Positions 1 to 12,103 are shown, counted from the stretch's first letter. The stretch is DNA of 64,000 nt from Tubulanus polymorphus (GCF_964204645.1 NC_134026.1:17936650-18000649); one strand, 5' to 3'. Numbers and translations: made by a program. Notes: generated by a model not told the origin, from the sequence alone.

Positions 1-1040
1 AGAAGTAATTTGAGAATAAATTATTCCCAAGCATATAGAACTTAAGGCTACAGTAGGCCTATACGTAGGTTGGTTTCCAGCTAGCGATTTCGTAGCATAT
101 TGTTGCGATGAACATGCATAACGTACCAGATCGGACCTGGATTTTTTGTCTGTAAGGGCTTATATACGAAATACCTAGCATTGTCTATCATACATTATCC
201 ATTATATATGTATACACCACATTTTGTATGTTATACACATAAAAAGTATGTGGTACAATGCGATCGTCCAATACAGACACTGAGACAGACAGAGGCCATC
301 CCCTCAATTAGCACTGAGCCCGCTTGTGAAAACTAACAACATTAACATTAAACTAAACAATTGGCCTATGCAATAGCATAATTCTCCATGTCTCTTGTTT
401 GTCCTGTCAACTTTATTGAACTGTCAAACCAATAATTTACTTGTTTAACATTATTATTGATAAGGACCAATAAAGTCAATTTGATTTGCTTAGATTTAAA
501 ATGATCTTACCTCCAAATGTTTAACATGTAGGCCTACTCGCGTATTTTAACTGGCCTTCTACTTGCAATTTCTTTTTCAAACTCCATGCTTGCAAAAGAC
601 GAATTCGGTTGGTATACATCGATATTTACCGGTAATTTTTCCACTAAAAAGTGCATCTTTATGTTATTTGTCTTCCATTTTGGAACACTACTAAAATGAA
701 AACCTCACTGACGAACTGACTAGCTCCGATTAAATGGTTTTCAATGAACAGAAAAACAACCTAGACAAAATAATCTCATCTAAATGTTGAATTAAATACT
801 AACAGGCCTTATTCATGCACCTTTTTGTCTATTTTTATAATACAGCGTATATTTAAATGATCGTCATTTCTTCACTGAATCGTTATTTTCAACTTACTTA
901 ATTGATTTTGCCTTAGCTTCATAATAACTTAGTATAAGTAATTTTTTTACTAATTAAATATCACTTATCACGATTATTCTTAAATTCTAAAAGAACTAAA
1001 ATGCTGATGTAAAACTTATTAATAATTAAATAATCTATTT
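1..1040. other. AT-rich non-coding stretch
   Basis: No ORF, tRNA, inverted repeat or recognised transposon protein is visible. It contains several AGGCCT-centred words (for example near 55, 533 and 806), a composition habit seen throughout the window. Confidence 0.6.
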
Positions 1041-1054
1041 CAATTAAACTCCCA

Positions 1055-1264
1055 AGCACCCCTGCGCGGTGGCAGCCATATTGCCATTGTTAAGCAACAC
1101 GTTTTCACGCCGTTTTCACAGGCTTTCACGATCTATTCAGTATTATATTCTCATAATGATTGCAAAACGCATTGGATGACAATGTATAATAGGGGATCAT
1201 TGACAACTGGACCAAAAGTGACACTGCTTCTTTGTTTGAGGTGAAACACATAGTGGATCATTGA
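1055..1264 (+). promoter_or_regulatory. Possible promoter with YY1-like motif
   Basis: This stretch is more CpG-bearing than the surrounding DNA and holds cagccatattgcc, close to the YY1-type gccatntt motif, near 1073. It lies directly upstream of the small first-exon candidate at 1265. The promoter reading is inference. Confidence 0.2.
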
Positions 1265-1370
1265 ATGATTAGATTCATTAGAGTGGATTCGAATGGAAGT
1301 GGAACAGAAAAAGTCGAAGGCCATTTGATTTATTATCCCGCGTTTAAAGGACGCGTTGTGGATTGTTCAG
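1265..1370 (+). CDS. Possible first coding exon, unknown product
   Basis: An ATG at 1265 opens 35 codons that end in a good splice donor (ttcag|gtattatt, cut after 1370). The peptide starts MIRFIRVDSNGSGTEKVEGH and has a mixed, protein-like composition rather than the Leu/Ser/Phe-rich look of random AT-rich ORFs. Without splicing the frame stops soon after. I do not recognise the family and could not identify the following exon; the repeat insertions downstream (from 2.66 kb) make it hard to follow. It could equally be a chance ORF next to a chance GT. Confidence 0.25.
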
Positions 1371-2405
1371 GTATTATTATTGTTATGTACATGTAGTAAA
1401 GTAAACGTTTATTGTGTTGGGCTTCAGGCCACCACAAGGTCACTAAAAGAATATGCTTATTGGAATGAAAACTAACATGACTAAGTAAATATTGTAGGCC
1501 TAGAATCTTTATTTTTAGTATTGAATTGAATTTGAATTAGTTATGGTTATTAGTAGGCCTTAAATGATTGAATGTCCAGTGAAAAAATTGTGAGTGATCA
1601 TTCCAATCGTGAGGGATAAAAATGGAGTTTCTTTGGTGTTTATTCATCCAATCTAAAAACCGCAGGATCATTTTGATTTTGTTGTGCGCCCATCATCGCC
1701 ATTAAATTTGTATGCTGGACATGAAATTAGGTCGCTGTCGGAGTTTCGATTGTCGGCAAAAACGACGTTAGTGCAATCAATTCTTGACCATTTTTTTTCA
1801 AACTTTATAGGGTCTACACCAATAAGAATTGATCCAAGCCGACACTATTAAATTGGAATTCCCATTTTTTGGCTTAAAAATGTGCCCACCAGGGGATTGT
1901 TGGAAAATGATGTTAGCGCGAGAGAGCCTTCAATTTTCCACTGATTTCTCAACAATGACAGTGTGATGAAAATCAGGTATTTACATAATAGATTATATGA
2001 GCGTCGAAATGGTTTTAGTATAGATTACAGCGTGAGCATTGTAAATTCTTCTCATTTTAGGATGCCTACTCACTATTGAATGATACAACAGCTGCTGCCA
2101 TACGCTGATTATTCTGAAAACCTAATACTGTTGGGTGCATGCATGCTGTCGTCCACTCATTTAAAAGAAGAACTAATTGTCAAGGCATTGGACTGGATGC
2201 GAAGCAATGAAAGTCTTCCATGAGGAAAAAAGTTGGACCCAAACCGGGTCAGCTAAATAATACGTAAGTACATGAATTCAATATATAATGGCTAGCGTTC
2301 ATTTGTTGTTGATTTACAGGGGCGGATCCAAGCTGGAAGAACGAGGGTTCAGCTCTTATGAAAAGGGCACTAGTCAATACAGGTCTCACGGTGTGAAACG
2401 GTAGT

Positions 2406-2693
2406 ATGGGGTTTGTGCACTTCGATCATAGGGTGGAATTTTTCACCTGTGATTCAAAAGGGCACTTGGTCAGAAAAGGGGAGGGTTTAACGTTTAATAT
2501 GGCGCTCGAGGCGAACAATCACCGTGTCCTGATGCGTTGGGTGATTCAGTCGAAGGACGTGTTGGATTCGGGCGATTCAGTCGGCGCAGACCCTGACAAA
2601 TTAGGTGATTTTACTGACGATTTCGTTGCACAACATAAGTGCTCGACGAAATTGCCTAATGTGTCCCCAGCTTTAGTCCATTTGAGACTTTAG
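2406..2693 (+). CDS. Short unassigned ORF (95 codons)
   Basis: An open frame of 95 codons with relatively many CpGs and a balanced amino-acid composition (part reads MALEANNHRVLMRW), unusual in this AT-rich region. The last codons run into the dispersed repeat that begins about 2662, so the natural C-terminus is lost or the ORF is not a gene. Just upstream (about 2319) is acaggggcggatccaa, a word that recurs as caggggcggatctagg at about 36810 and resembles a DNA-transposon terminus, so this may be transposon-borne. No domain recognised. Confidence 0.2.
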   Translation: MGFVHFDHRVEFFTCDSKGHLVRKGEGLTFNMALEANNHRVLMRWVIQSKDVLDSGDSVGADPDKLGDFTDDFVAQHKCSTKLPNVSPALVHLRL

Positions 2694-3470
2694 CCCAAGC
2701 GGGCTATTGCATTCACCCTTTGTTCGTCTGTTGTTGGAATCCAGTATTTTGGGAGGTTTTAATACTCTTGATATTTAAGTTATACATATATCTATCCTAG
2801 CCATGTCTCCAGCCCAAAACTGGTCCGAATCGAGATGGCCAACTGCATTGGCCATTTTCGTTCCCCAAAATCATCACTTATGCAATTTTTTGAAGTTTTC
2901 AAGGGAAATTTTGAAGATGCTTCAATCTTGACACAAGATGGCCATCATGTGACCTTTTTTGTACCCAAAAAGGTCATTTTTGCCTTGTAGCTGCCTAATG
3001 GTTTGCAATTTTTCTTTGAAATTTGTAATGGGTGTACATTCTTAACAATCTAAAACATACGAGACAGATTTTTCGATCAGTCATGCGTGACACATTTGGC
3101 AGCCATCTTAGTGTCATCAGTTCTTATTCATAGATAGAAAAAGGTTTTTGAAGGAAAATATCAACAGGTTTTGACTTATAGTCTTGATATTTGATAATTG
3201 TTACCACTGTTGTAGTATTCATCTCATGTGGAATTGGGGTTACCCAGGTTTTTGTTCTCACCACCAGGGGGAGTTGAATATTGAATTATATACAATTTGT
3301 CTAATTTATTTTTGTACCTATGAATACTTTATAACATCGATCAATTATGAAATTGTAGCTTGTGACATGTTCTATGATAGTGGTGAGTTTCAATGTCCTG
3401 TTTCTATTTTATTATGTTGATTGGTTAGCATTCGAAACCATATGGGCATGGTGTCCCTAGACCCCTTGTT
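2662..3470 (+). repeat. Dispersed repeat, copy A ('agcgggctattgc' family)
   Basis: Begins around tttagcccaagcgggctattgc and ends around gggcatggtgtccctagacc. The same two ends, and much of the interior (for example 'aagatggcc', 'cccaaaa'), recur at 54909-55462. A related start with the cgtccgtccgtc signature occurs near 35710. No coding potential; looks like a high-copy non-autonomous element. Confidence 0.6.
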
Positions 3471-3913
3471 TTTCATCAGGTGGCGTTGAACATTGAAATT
3501 TCCAGATTGTCAAGCATTTCACCATATGGCTTAAAATCAAGTCATTGAAGAGTGCAAAAACTGTTAACTGTTATATGCAGAAGACTCTTAGAAAAAGCTA
3601 CAGAATTCAATCATCATCCCAAGCAGCTGAAGTTGAATTATTTATCCGGGTAAAGAAATCATTTTATACTTTTGCTTAATTTTTTTCAAATGGTTATCAT
3701 TTCAGAACAATGTCAAAAGGAGAAGGGTGCGAAAGAGGCCAACATAAGACATGCCATTACTCAAAGATTTATAAAATTTATGAAGATGAATAAATCAGTT
3801 AGTATGGAAAATGTGAATCTCTTGAGTACGTTCATTCTAAACAGCACATGGATTAAGGAGATTTCCTCACATGGTGGTTTGATTTGAATTCAACAAAAAA
3901 TAGCAATTGAAGA
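3471..3913. other. Unassigned stretch with weak ORF
   Basis: An open frame at 3672-3887 on the plus strand begins near a pyrimidine-rich tract ending in catttcag (about 3704), but the reading frame of the possible upstream exon (about 3560-3650, donor atccgg|gtaaag) does not join it in phase. I see no recognisable domain. Confidence 0.3.
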
Positions 3914-3924
3914 CACCTGTATTT

Positions 3925-4287
3925 AGCATGAAGTACACGTGTAAGACACGTGTAATATTGGATGAAATACACATGTAATTAGGATAAAGTACACGTGTAA
4001 TACAAGATGAAAAACACGTGTAATAAGGATGAAGTACACGTGTAATTTGGATGAAGTACACGTGTAATAAGGATGAAGTACACGTGTAATTAGGATGAAG
4101 TACACGTGTAATTGGGATAAAGTACACGTGTAAAATTGGGCCAATTTTACACGTGTACTTGAAGTACACGTGTAATTAGGATGAAGTACACGTGTAATTG
4201 GGATAAAGTACACGTGTAAAAGTGGGCCAATTTTACACGTGTACTTGAAATACACGTGTATTTTCATTTACAATTACACGTGTACCA
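3925..4287 (+). repeat. 22-bp minisatellite with palindromic tacacgtgta core
   Basis: About 17 imperfect units of a roughly 22-bp repeat (consensus near gaagtacacgtgtaattagg). Each unit contains the 10-bp palindrome tacacgtgta, which includes the E-box CACGTG. Two places (near 4140 and 4225) have the core in close inverted pairs, ttttacacgtgtacttgaa. Overlapping minus-strand ORFs here are only the repeat read in frame and are not genes. Confidence 0.9.
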
Positions 4288-5516
4288 TTTTCATAAGGGT
4301 ATGCTTGAGATGAGGATCGAGCCCCTGATGTTGACAATGTGATTTGGGGGAGTTCAGAATCCCTCACACACACACAACTATGAAACGTCATATGATTGTC
4401 CCTTTCCCTTCTACTCCCTCTCTATCAACTGCAGTGTACTCAAATAAGGATTAAGGTGTATTGCCGTAATGTATTGTCTATCAATTAAAGAATTTAACAC
4501 ACGCGTTACAACACCAGTTTTCCCGAATTACTTGCTCCAATTCGTTTTGAGCTAAATTGATGCAACTAGAATGATACCACCTAACACAATGATTGCAACC
4601 AATCTGAAAGATTTAAAAGGAGATAATTCGCTTTTATGCGGGGGAAATATTTTTTAAGTAATTTACTCAATCAATCACTACCAGCTGTATACATATACTT
4701 TTATGATAAGGCATATATTTCTTGATTCAGAATACATGATTCCGCAAATGATTTCATATGCTTACCCATTGAGATCCATTCTCTCCAGACCGGCAACATG
4801 CCCAACAACTATTTTCTACATCGACTAGCGATGTCTCGCAGCGATGTCTTTGCGCTTTGCTTTAGGATTTACGGCAATTTCTTTGTTTTTTCAGCAGTAA
4901 TTCGGCATACTGTACACGTTTTAGGGAAATAGATATCGAGGTCTTAAGCTTGTCTCTGCACTAAGTACAAGTACAAGTACAAGTATAGGCCTTTATTGTT
5001 CTTTATTATCGGAACTTACATGTATTACGTATATGCCACAGTAATGGCCATCTTGTTGCAAAGGATGAAAGCGTCCCAAATCTTTGATTTTCAGTGCGAT
5101 CTCCCTGTACCGCAGATATCTCCTATTCATTCGAAAGAATAAAGCAACGTACAATGGATACAAAGCTTTTGTATTATCTTCTTTGAGTGAAATTGAGCCC
5201 AGAAAAAGAAAAGATTAAACATGCCTGAAATTATCTCTGGCTTGGAGAGCTGCGTTTTCATTATATCCAAGTGGGTCAATGTAGATGAAATTTCGCAGAC
5301 GAGGTTGAACCACCTGTGAAAAGATAGGAAAGTGTCATCAAATTAAGCGCTCTTATTTAGGAAGGCAAACAAAAAAATTGTACTCACCACTAGAACCCAA
5401 TGACTCCTATTGTTCCTATGATTGTGTCTTTTGATTCGAAACGATCCTGAATTCGGTTTATATATGCAATATGTTCAATGAATATGGGTAATCAAATCAA
5501 TTCTTAGATCAGACAT
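4288..5516. other. Non-coding stretch
   Basis: No convincing gene. A short tandem run of gtacaa units followed by a tataggcctttattg word lies at about 4962-4998. Confidence 0.5.
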
Positions 5517-5585
5517 ACGCACGCACCCTACCGCATGCACGCACACACAGATACACACATGCACGCACGCAGACACGCACAAGCA
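5517..5585. repeat. CA/CACG-rich microsatellite
   Basis: Impure run of cacgca, cacaca and gcacgc words directly before the tandem array starts. Confidence 0.75.
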
Positions 5586-5916
5586 CCAATTATCAAATTA
5601 TCAGACAGAAAATCAAGATCAAATTACTCAATTAGGTCAAATTACTAAACTCAATCAAAGTCTTCAAATAATTAGTATTAACCAATGCATATTAAATTCA
5701 TTCATTAAACAAAATCTAAAACAAATAAAATGATACCATGAATCCACGAATCTCTTGACGAACCTTCCTTGCTACCGACGATCTTCCGAGGTTATGATTC
5801 AAATAATTCCACGACGCAAAAATACGCACTCAGATACAGAGACACAGACACACTGCCAGTTTTTATAAAACACTAAAAACCACGTGATTAGAAAAATTTT
5901 GATGCCAGGATTTAAA

Positions 5917-7408
5917 TTAGTAACAGTTGTATGAATTTGTATGAGCTATGTTCTGCGAAACATTAAGACTTTTATCTTTCATATTGGCAAATATGTGTGG
6001 GTTGGTTTCTTAGAATTGAGCATTTGTGCCTCTCCTATTAAGGATTTCAATTGTGGCTTGCATGTCTTGAGTTGGAAGGATGTACACATTTTTGTTTTGC
6101 TTTCCCTGTGTTCCAACTAGTTCCAATCTGAAAAAAATATGATGGACTTTAAGAGACTTCTTAGAAACATGTTCTATTGCAATGTATGATTAAGTATGAT
6201 AACTTACTGATCTATTAGTTTCTTTTCTATGTCGGATATGCATTTATTGATAGTCTCCAATTTTTGCCACCTTCATAGTCAATCGGCTTAAGAATCCGAT
6301 TTCACTGCTTCGTTCTTTACTAACACCCTCTGTAATGTTGCTTCAGCATGTGCCTTGAAAGTTGCTGGATGCAGATCTTTTTTCCAAGTTGGTCTTTGTG
6401 CTCTTGCATTTTTACATCAAAATGATTCCTCAAGGTGATTGAATCATTTGATATGGGAAGGAAGGACATTCTATTTAAGCTTTGTGTATTCTGTGTGGTG
6501 AGAGCAATGCTGAATATTTTGTCTGACCATTCACTTAGATGAAGCTTGATGTAGACATCAAAGCATTTGAATGTGTTGTCATCGCCACTCATTCCTCTTT
6601 TAATTTCTGCACATTTTATCAGGTGATTACCAATTCTGAGTGCGTAGCTAGGTATCTCAAATACTTGAATCTGTTCAGAGTTTATTATGTGTCATGCTTC
6701 TTACACTGCGCATTCTTCGGCAGACATCTGCTCTTCTTGGGCTCTTCCTAATTTTTCTATAAGTATCCCTTTAAAGGAGCAAACTCTGCAGTGTCTCCAA
6801 AGCTCTTGTACAACAAAAAATTTAAAACAAAAAATACATGGCAGGAAATCATTGTTTCTTGAACCTGAATGACGTCTTGCTGCAATGATATGCCTTTCAC
6901 CTGTTGCTAAAAACTAGATGTTCTGTTTGAAATTTCTTATGTGTTTCAATTTTGCAAAATGAGGGTTTGCTTCATTTTTAATCTTCCTTAGCAAGAGCCA
7001 GAATGCAGAATCATTGGCGTGCTGGCTGATGTGGTGATTTTGTTTTTGGATATTTATAGAGTTCCTCAAAAAGTAGCATGAAAGTATAGCTTGTTATAAA
7101 GTCGCTATTATTTTGATGTTCTTGCAGTGATTGTACTCTCGGCCCTATAGAAATTGAAATGTATATATAATCTTAAATCCCCCTGGTTATCGAAAGGGTA
7201 TAAGTGCTTGAAGCTTGCTAAATATTTTTCTTTGTTAATATAAGTTGTCTTTCACTAAGTGATGGCAATTTTCTTCAACATTTCGAGGATAGTTGTACAT
7301 TTTTTGCTTGGAGATAGGTGAAAATGCTAGGCTAAACAAACGAAAAACCATTCAAATGAATGTAAACACAGATTGTGGCATTATTTCACGATATTCCTCT
7401 TCTGTCAT
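5917..7408 (-). pseudogene. Zinc-finger/tyrosine-recombinase-like gene, array copy 1
   Basis: Read from 7408 downwards, frames can be followed through: a segment with GNFKQNI; a C2HC-type finger CIFCFKFFVVQELWRHC..C (about 6787-6845); a helical segment ALRIGNHLIKCAEI...HLSEWSDKIFSIAL; and, after an intron (donor near 6207, acceptor near 6128), a segment ELVGTQGKQNKNVYILPTQ then ETNPHIFAN. This order matches a multicopy invertebrate/fish family with an LWRH..C finger followed by a tyrosine-recombinase-type core (recalled, not searched). This is the only copy in which the LPTQDMQ frame joins the exon start without a shift. Breaks: TAG in NFKQNI*, a stop in QF*ETNPH, and lost sequence around the arginine box. 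The C-terminal HxxR and catalytic Tyr are absent, as in every copy. Confidence 0.65.
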
Positions 7409-8041
7409 TACTGTTTGAGACCTAAGTGCCTCTTCTAGTTAGTTGTCTGCACTACCATCAGTATCACATCTCTAGATAGATCTATTCCAATATTGGTATC
7501 AGAACCTCGGTTGCTCACTCACTGATCAACTATGAGGAAGTGTTTAATTGTCCGACTTCTGTAATACGTCTAACCCGCACTTGCCTGTTGTTATCGGCCA
7601 CCGTGTGGTCCTCCAAATCTGATTACCTAAATCACCGATACCGACAACAAAATACAAAACGCAAACACTGGAATAAAATACTACTTTATATATATATGTC
7701 TATTATTGATAAGGAAGTTACTCAAATTATCAAATTATCAGACAGAGAAAAATAAGATCAAATTACTCAATTATGTCAAATTACTAAACTCAATCAAAGA
7801 CTTCAAATAATTAGAATTAACTAATGCATATTAAATTCATTCATCAAACAAAGTCTAGAACGAATAAAATGATACCACCAATCTCTTGACGAACCTTCCT
7901 TGCTGCTGACGATCTTCCGAGGTTATGATTCAAATAATTCCACGACGCAAAAATACGAACTCAGATACAGAGACACAGAAACACTGTCAGTTTTTATAAA
8001 ACCCCCATGATTAGAAAAATTTTGATACCAGGACTTAAAAA

Positions 8042-9568
8042 TTAGTAACAGTTGTATGAATTTGTATGTGCTATGTTCTGCAGAGTCTGCCAAACATTAA
8101 GACTTTTTTCTTTGATATTTGCAAATATGTGTGGGTTGGTTTCCCAGAATTGAGCATTTGTGCCTCTCCTATTAAGGATTTCAATTGTGGCTTGCATATC
8201 TCGAGTTGAAGGATGTACACATGTTTGTTTTGCTTTCCCTGTGTTTCAACTAGTTCCATTCTGAAAAGAATATGATGGAGAATAATAAAGAGACTTCTTA
8301 AAAATATGTTCTATTGCAATGTATGATTAAGTATGATAACTAACTGATCTATTAGTTTCTTTTCTATGTCGGATAAGCACCATGTAATGTCATCATTTAT
8401 TGGTAGTCTCCAATTTTTGCTCCCTTCATAGACATCTCGCTTAAGAACTCCGATTTCACTGCTTCTTAGTTGAATATTAACACCCTCTGTAATGTTGCTT
8501 CAGCGTGTGCCTTGAAAGTTGCTGGATGTGGATCTTTTTTTCAAGTTGGTCTTTGTGCTTTTGCATTTTTACATCAAAATGATTCATCTAGGAGATTGAA
8601 TCATTTGATGTGGGAAGGAAGGACATTCTATTAAAGCTTTGTGTATTCAGTGTGGCGAGAGCAATGCTGAATATTTTGTCTGACCATTCACTTAGATGAA
8701 GCTTGATGTAGGCATCAAGGCATTTGAATGTGTTGTCATCGCCACTCATTCCTCTTTTAATTTCTGCACATTTTATCAGGTGATTACCAATTCTGAGTGC
8801 GCAGCTAGGTATCTCAAATACATGAATCTGTTCAGAGTTTCTTATGTGTCATGCTTCTTACACTGCGCATTCTTTGGCAGACATCTGCTCTTCTTGGGCT
8901 CTTCCTAATTTTTCTATAAGTATCCCTTTAAAGGAGCAAACTCTGCAGTGTCTCCAAAGCTCTTGTACAACAAAAAATTTAAAACAAAAAATACATGGCA
9001 GGAAATCATTGTTTCTTGAACCTGAATGACGTCTTGCTGCAATGATATGCCTTTCACCTGTTGCTAAAACCTAGATGTTCTGTTTGAAATTTCCCATGTG
9101 TTTCAATTTTGCAAAATGAGGGTTTGCTTCATTTTTAATCTTCCTTAGCAAGAGCCAGAATGCAGAATCATTGGAGTGCTGGCTGATGTGGTGATTTTGT
9201 TTTTCGATATTTATAGAGTTCCTCAAAAAAGTAGCATGGAAATAGCTTGTTATAAAGTCGCTATTATTTTGATGTTCTTGCAGTGATTGTACTCTCGGCC
9301 CTATAGAAATTGAAAGGTGTATATAATCTTAAATCCCCCTGGTTATCGAAAGGGTATAAGTGCTTGAAGCTTGCTAAATATTTTTCTTTGTCTGTTAATA
9401 TAAGTTGTCTTTCACTGAGTGATGGCAATTTTCTTCAACATTTCGAGGATAGTTGTACATTTTTTGCTTGGAGATAGGTGAAAATGCTAGGCTAAACAAA
9501 CGAAAAACCATTCAAATGAATGTAAACACAGATTGTGGCATTATTTCACGATATTCCTCTTCTGTCAT
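8042..9568 (-). pseudogene. Zinc-finger/tyrosine-recombinase-like gene, array copy 2
   Basis: Same order as copy 1: possible start MTEEEYREIMPQS at 9568, GNFKQNI followed by TAG, C2HC finger (about 8945-9005), helical core ALRIGNHLIKC...SEWSDKIF, arginine-box exon RSSEIGVLKRDVYEG ending in a gtaagt donor, then the LVETQGKQNKHVYI exon. Lesions shared with copies 3-5: the TAG after NFKQNI, two stops between KECAV and the HIRNSEQ segment, and loss of one base in the ccttcaactcgag stretch that pushes the last exon out of frame. Shared lesions mean the gene was already dead, or differently structured, before the array expanded. Confidence 0.65.
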
Positions 9569-10213
9569 TACTGTTTGAGACCTAAGTGCCTCTTCTAGTT
9601 AGTTGTCTGCACTACCATCAGTATCACATCTCTAGATAGATCTATTCCAATATTGGTATCAGAACCTCGGTTGCTCACTCACTGATCAACTATGAGGAAG
9701 TGTTTAATTGTCCGACTTCTGTAATACGTCTAACCCGCACTTGCCTGTTGTTATCGGCCACCGTGTGGTCCTCCAAATCTGATTACCTAAATCACCGATA
9801 CCGACAACAAAATACAAAACGCAAACACTGGAATAAAATACTACTCAATATATATATATGTCTATTATTGATAAGGAAGTTACTCAAATTATCAAATTAT
9901 CAGACAGAGAAAAATAAGATCAAATTACTCAATTATGTCAAATTACTAAACTCAATCAAAGACTTCAAATAATTAGAATTAACTAATGCATATTAAATTC
10001 ATTCATTAAACAAAGTCTAGAACGAATAAAATGATACCACGAATCTCTTGACGAACCTTCCTTGCTGCTGACGATCTTCCGAGGTTATGATTCAAATAAT
10101 TCCACGACGCAAAAATACGAACTCAGATACAGAGACACAGAAACACTGTCAGTTTTTATAAAACCCCCATGATTAGAAAAATTTTGATACCAGGACTTGA
10201 ATTAGTAACAGTT

Positions 10214-10311
10214 GTATGAATTTGTATGTGCTATGTTCTGCAGAGTCTGCCAAACATTAAGACTTTTTTCTTTGATATTTGCAAATATGTGTGGGTTGGT
10301 TTCCCAGAATT
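10214..10311 (+). repeat. 98-bp direct repeat, left copy (target duplication)
   Basis: Identical over 98 bases to 12322-12419, starting gtatgaatttgtatg and ending ttcccagaatt. Other array units contain this sequence once, so it was duplicated when the block 10312-12321 was added. Confidence 0.9.
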
Positions 10312-10496
10312 CCACCGACTCTGCCCCTCCCGAGGCCAACCTGACGGTCAGGGGCCTCATCTCTAATGCCATCTGCTATAAATACCAAAGCAACCCCCTG
10401 CTCAAAAGGCGCCTGCGCACTGCGCTGAAGGAAGTCTTAATTGGCGGGCGAGAGTTGCGAAACCGCATGGCCGCGCGGAACCAGCCGCAGGTATGA
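10312..10496 (+). CDS. C-terminal fragment of an unknown foreign protein
   Basis: The last ~60 codons of a plus-strand gene, ending at a TGA at 10494-10496; the 5' part is absent because the insert begins here. The peptide is basic and helix-prone, with the run LLKRRLRTALKEV and an Arg-rich tail. The codons are GC-rich, unlike the flanking host pseudogene. Frame continuation into host DNA to the left is accidental. The convergent neighbour ends 90 bp away, and both 3' ends are followed by A-rich runs (attaaaaaaaa at about 10517; a run of about 15 T on the plus strand at 10562-10576, that is poly-A for the minus gene). No family assigned. Confidence 0.5.
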
Positions 10497-10585
10497 GCGC
10501 CCCCTCCCCTTGGCGATTAAAAAAAAAGGATCTGAAGCGGGCACCCTTACGCGCTCTTAGATTTTTTTTTTTTTTTGCACGCCAA

Positions 10586-12103
10586 TTACATGGGCTTGTG
10601 CGGCAGCTGCTGCGGTGACGGCGACAAATTTGGGGCAGGTCCCTGCGCAACTTCCTCGGGAGTCGGCGGGCGATTGCATGCATCGACGCGGCTAAGCAGG
10701 TGGTTCATGGCATTCGTGTTCTGAATTTCACCCTCGAGCAAAAGCGTCTGCTGCACAAGTGCCTCAACAAACTGAGAAATGCGCAGGTGATCTCCATGGG
10801 CGCGCTGCTTAAGGCCCTGCCCATCGGCTGCCGCCTTCTGCTCTTCTTTTTTCTCTTGTGCAGAGGGGGGCAAAAAGGCGCGCAGGTGTTTGCCATGTGT
10901 CAGCACGTATTTGTGGATCGCGCTTTCTATGTATTCCACCAGCGAGGTGGAGTCCTCTGCTAGATAGCTCATCAATATGATCTTCGTGAGCGTGTGGGTG
11001 ATCTTCGTGGAATGCTTGTGCGGCAAAAATGCATGCATCAGCAGGGCCATGAGCTCCTTCTGCACTAGTGTCGACATGAGCTCCACAAATGTCTTTTGGA
11101 TGGGCTGACCCGCGCGCGCCTTAAAAGGGCCACTGCGCTCCAACACAAACTGTAAAAAGAACTCAACGGTCGAAGCCGAGTTAAAGAAGTAGTTCGGCAT
11201 TTCCTCGGTGCAGGATCTGTTAATGGTGTCTAGGACCATTGAGGCCATCTCCTGCGCATGCAAATTCATGCTCGAGTGATCTTGACAGCCGACCAGTTTT
11301 GTGGTCTTCACCGCGATGTCCTCTTTCAGTTTTTGCAGGACGATGATGAATGCATTGATCTCGCCGCGATTGGTGACGTCGATGGGCAGCTGGCGCATTT
11401 CATTTATGACGCGATCGGAGGAGATAATGCGGCTGGTGGAGTCCCCTGATACCAAGTGCATGATTTCATTATAGCAATTAATGGCCAAAAGGCGCTTGTC
11501 AGGATCGTCAATATTCTGAATCGATCTTTCCAGGTATTGAGGCCCAAAGCGGCTGCACACAGAGCGCGCTGCCCACTCTTCTAGCGCCTTTGTATAGATT
11601 AGCAGGGAGCCGCTGTTTTTGTGCGAGGCCATCACATGATTGCACTCAAAGATAGATCGGCGCCTGGCTTCTTCTTTCGTGTACAGGCTCAGGAAAGCCA
11701 TGAACTCGCCCAAGTCGCGATCTGCGATTAACTCATGCGGCTGCGGGCCCATTTCCTTCTGATACGATTTCTTGCTTAAGACTAGCTCGACCGCCGCGCC
11801 GCAGAGCCAATCATAGGCGGCCTGCATCGTAAAGGCCATTTCTGTTTTTTCTATAATTAAGGCGGCGCAGGCGGAGAACACTGCCCGAACGCGGCGCAAT
11901 GCCAGAGTGGACACAGTGCGATGATAGCCGCTCAGGATCGATTGCAAATAAGGCGACTGCTCGCGGCCCCTGATCTCTTCGCGCACCTTTGTGCACATTT
12001 CGCTGCAGATCAGGCCCAGCACTTGGGGAATGCGCGCAATGACCACCACATTAGAAATGGCATTATCCACAAAGGTCTCGAGCAAGCGCACTGCCTCAGA
12101 CAT
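10586..12103 (-). CDS. Intact 505-codon ORF of the foreign block, unknown protein
   Basis: The longest uninterrupted single ORF outside the BEL element. It begins MSEAVRLLETFVDNAISN at 12103 and ends in a Pro/Gln-rich tail (PPTPEEVAQGPAPN...). It is predicted mostly alpha-helical, with no signal peptide, no obvious membrane segment and no catalytic motif that I recognise. A charged Glu/Lys/Gln/Ala-rich linker (QEKKEEQKAAADGQG) precedes a last helical segment. The length and helix content would suit a structural or tegument/capsid-associated viral protein, but that is only a guess. The ORF shows no stop or frameshift although the surrounding array copies are all broken, so insertion is recent, selection acts, or assembly joined foreign DNA here. 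A TAA stop is followed within ten bases by about 15 A residues on the coding strand. Confidence 0.7.
   Translation of the reverse strand: MSEAVRLLETFVDNAISNVVVIARIPQVLGLICSEMCTKVREEIRGREQSPYLQSILSGYHRTVSTLALRRVRAVFSACAALIIEKTEMAFTMQAAYDWLCGAAVELVLSKKSYQKEMGPQPHELIADRDLGEFMAFLSLYTKEEARRRSIFECNHVMASHKNSGSLLIYTKALEEWAARSVCSRFGPQYLERSIQNIDDPDKRLLAINCYNEIMHLVSGDSTSRIISSDRVINEMRQLPIDVTNRGEINAFIIVLQKLKEDIAVKTTKLVGCQDHSSMNLHAQEMASMVLDTINRSCTEEMPNYFFNSASTVEFFLQFVLERSGPFKARAGQPIQKTFVELMSTLVQKELMALLMHAFLPHKHSTKITHTLTKIILMSYLAEDSTSLVEYIESAIHKYVLTHGKHLRAFLPPSAQEKKEEQKAAADGQGLKQRAHGDHLRISQFVEALVQQTLLLEGEIQNTNAMNHLLSRVDACNRPPTPEEVAQGPAPNLSPSPQQLPHKPM

Noticed and set aside
3867-4267. Two minus-strand ORFs of 100 and 114 codons
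   Set aside because: In-frame reading of the 22-bp minisatellite (HVYFIPITRVLHPN repeats).
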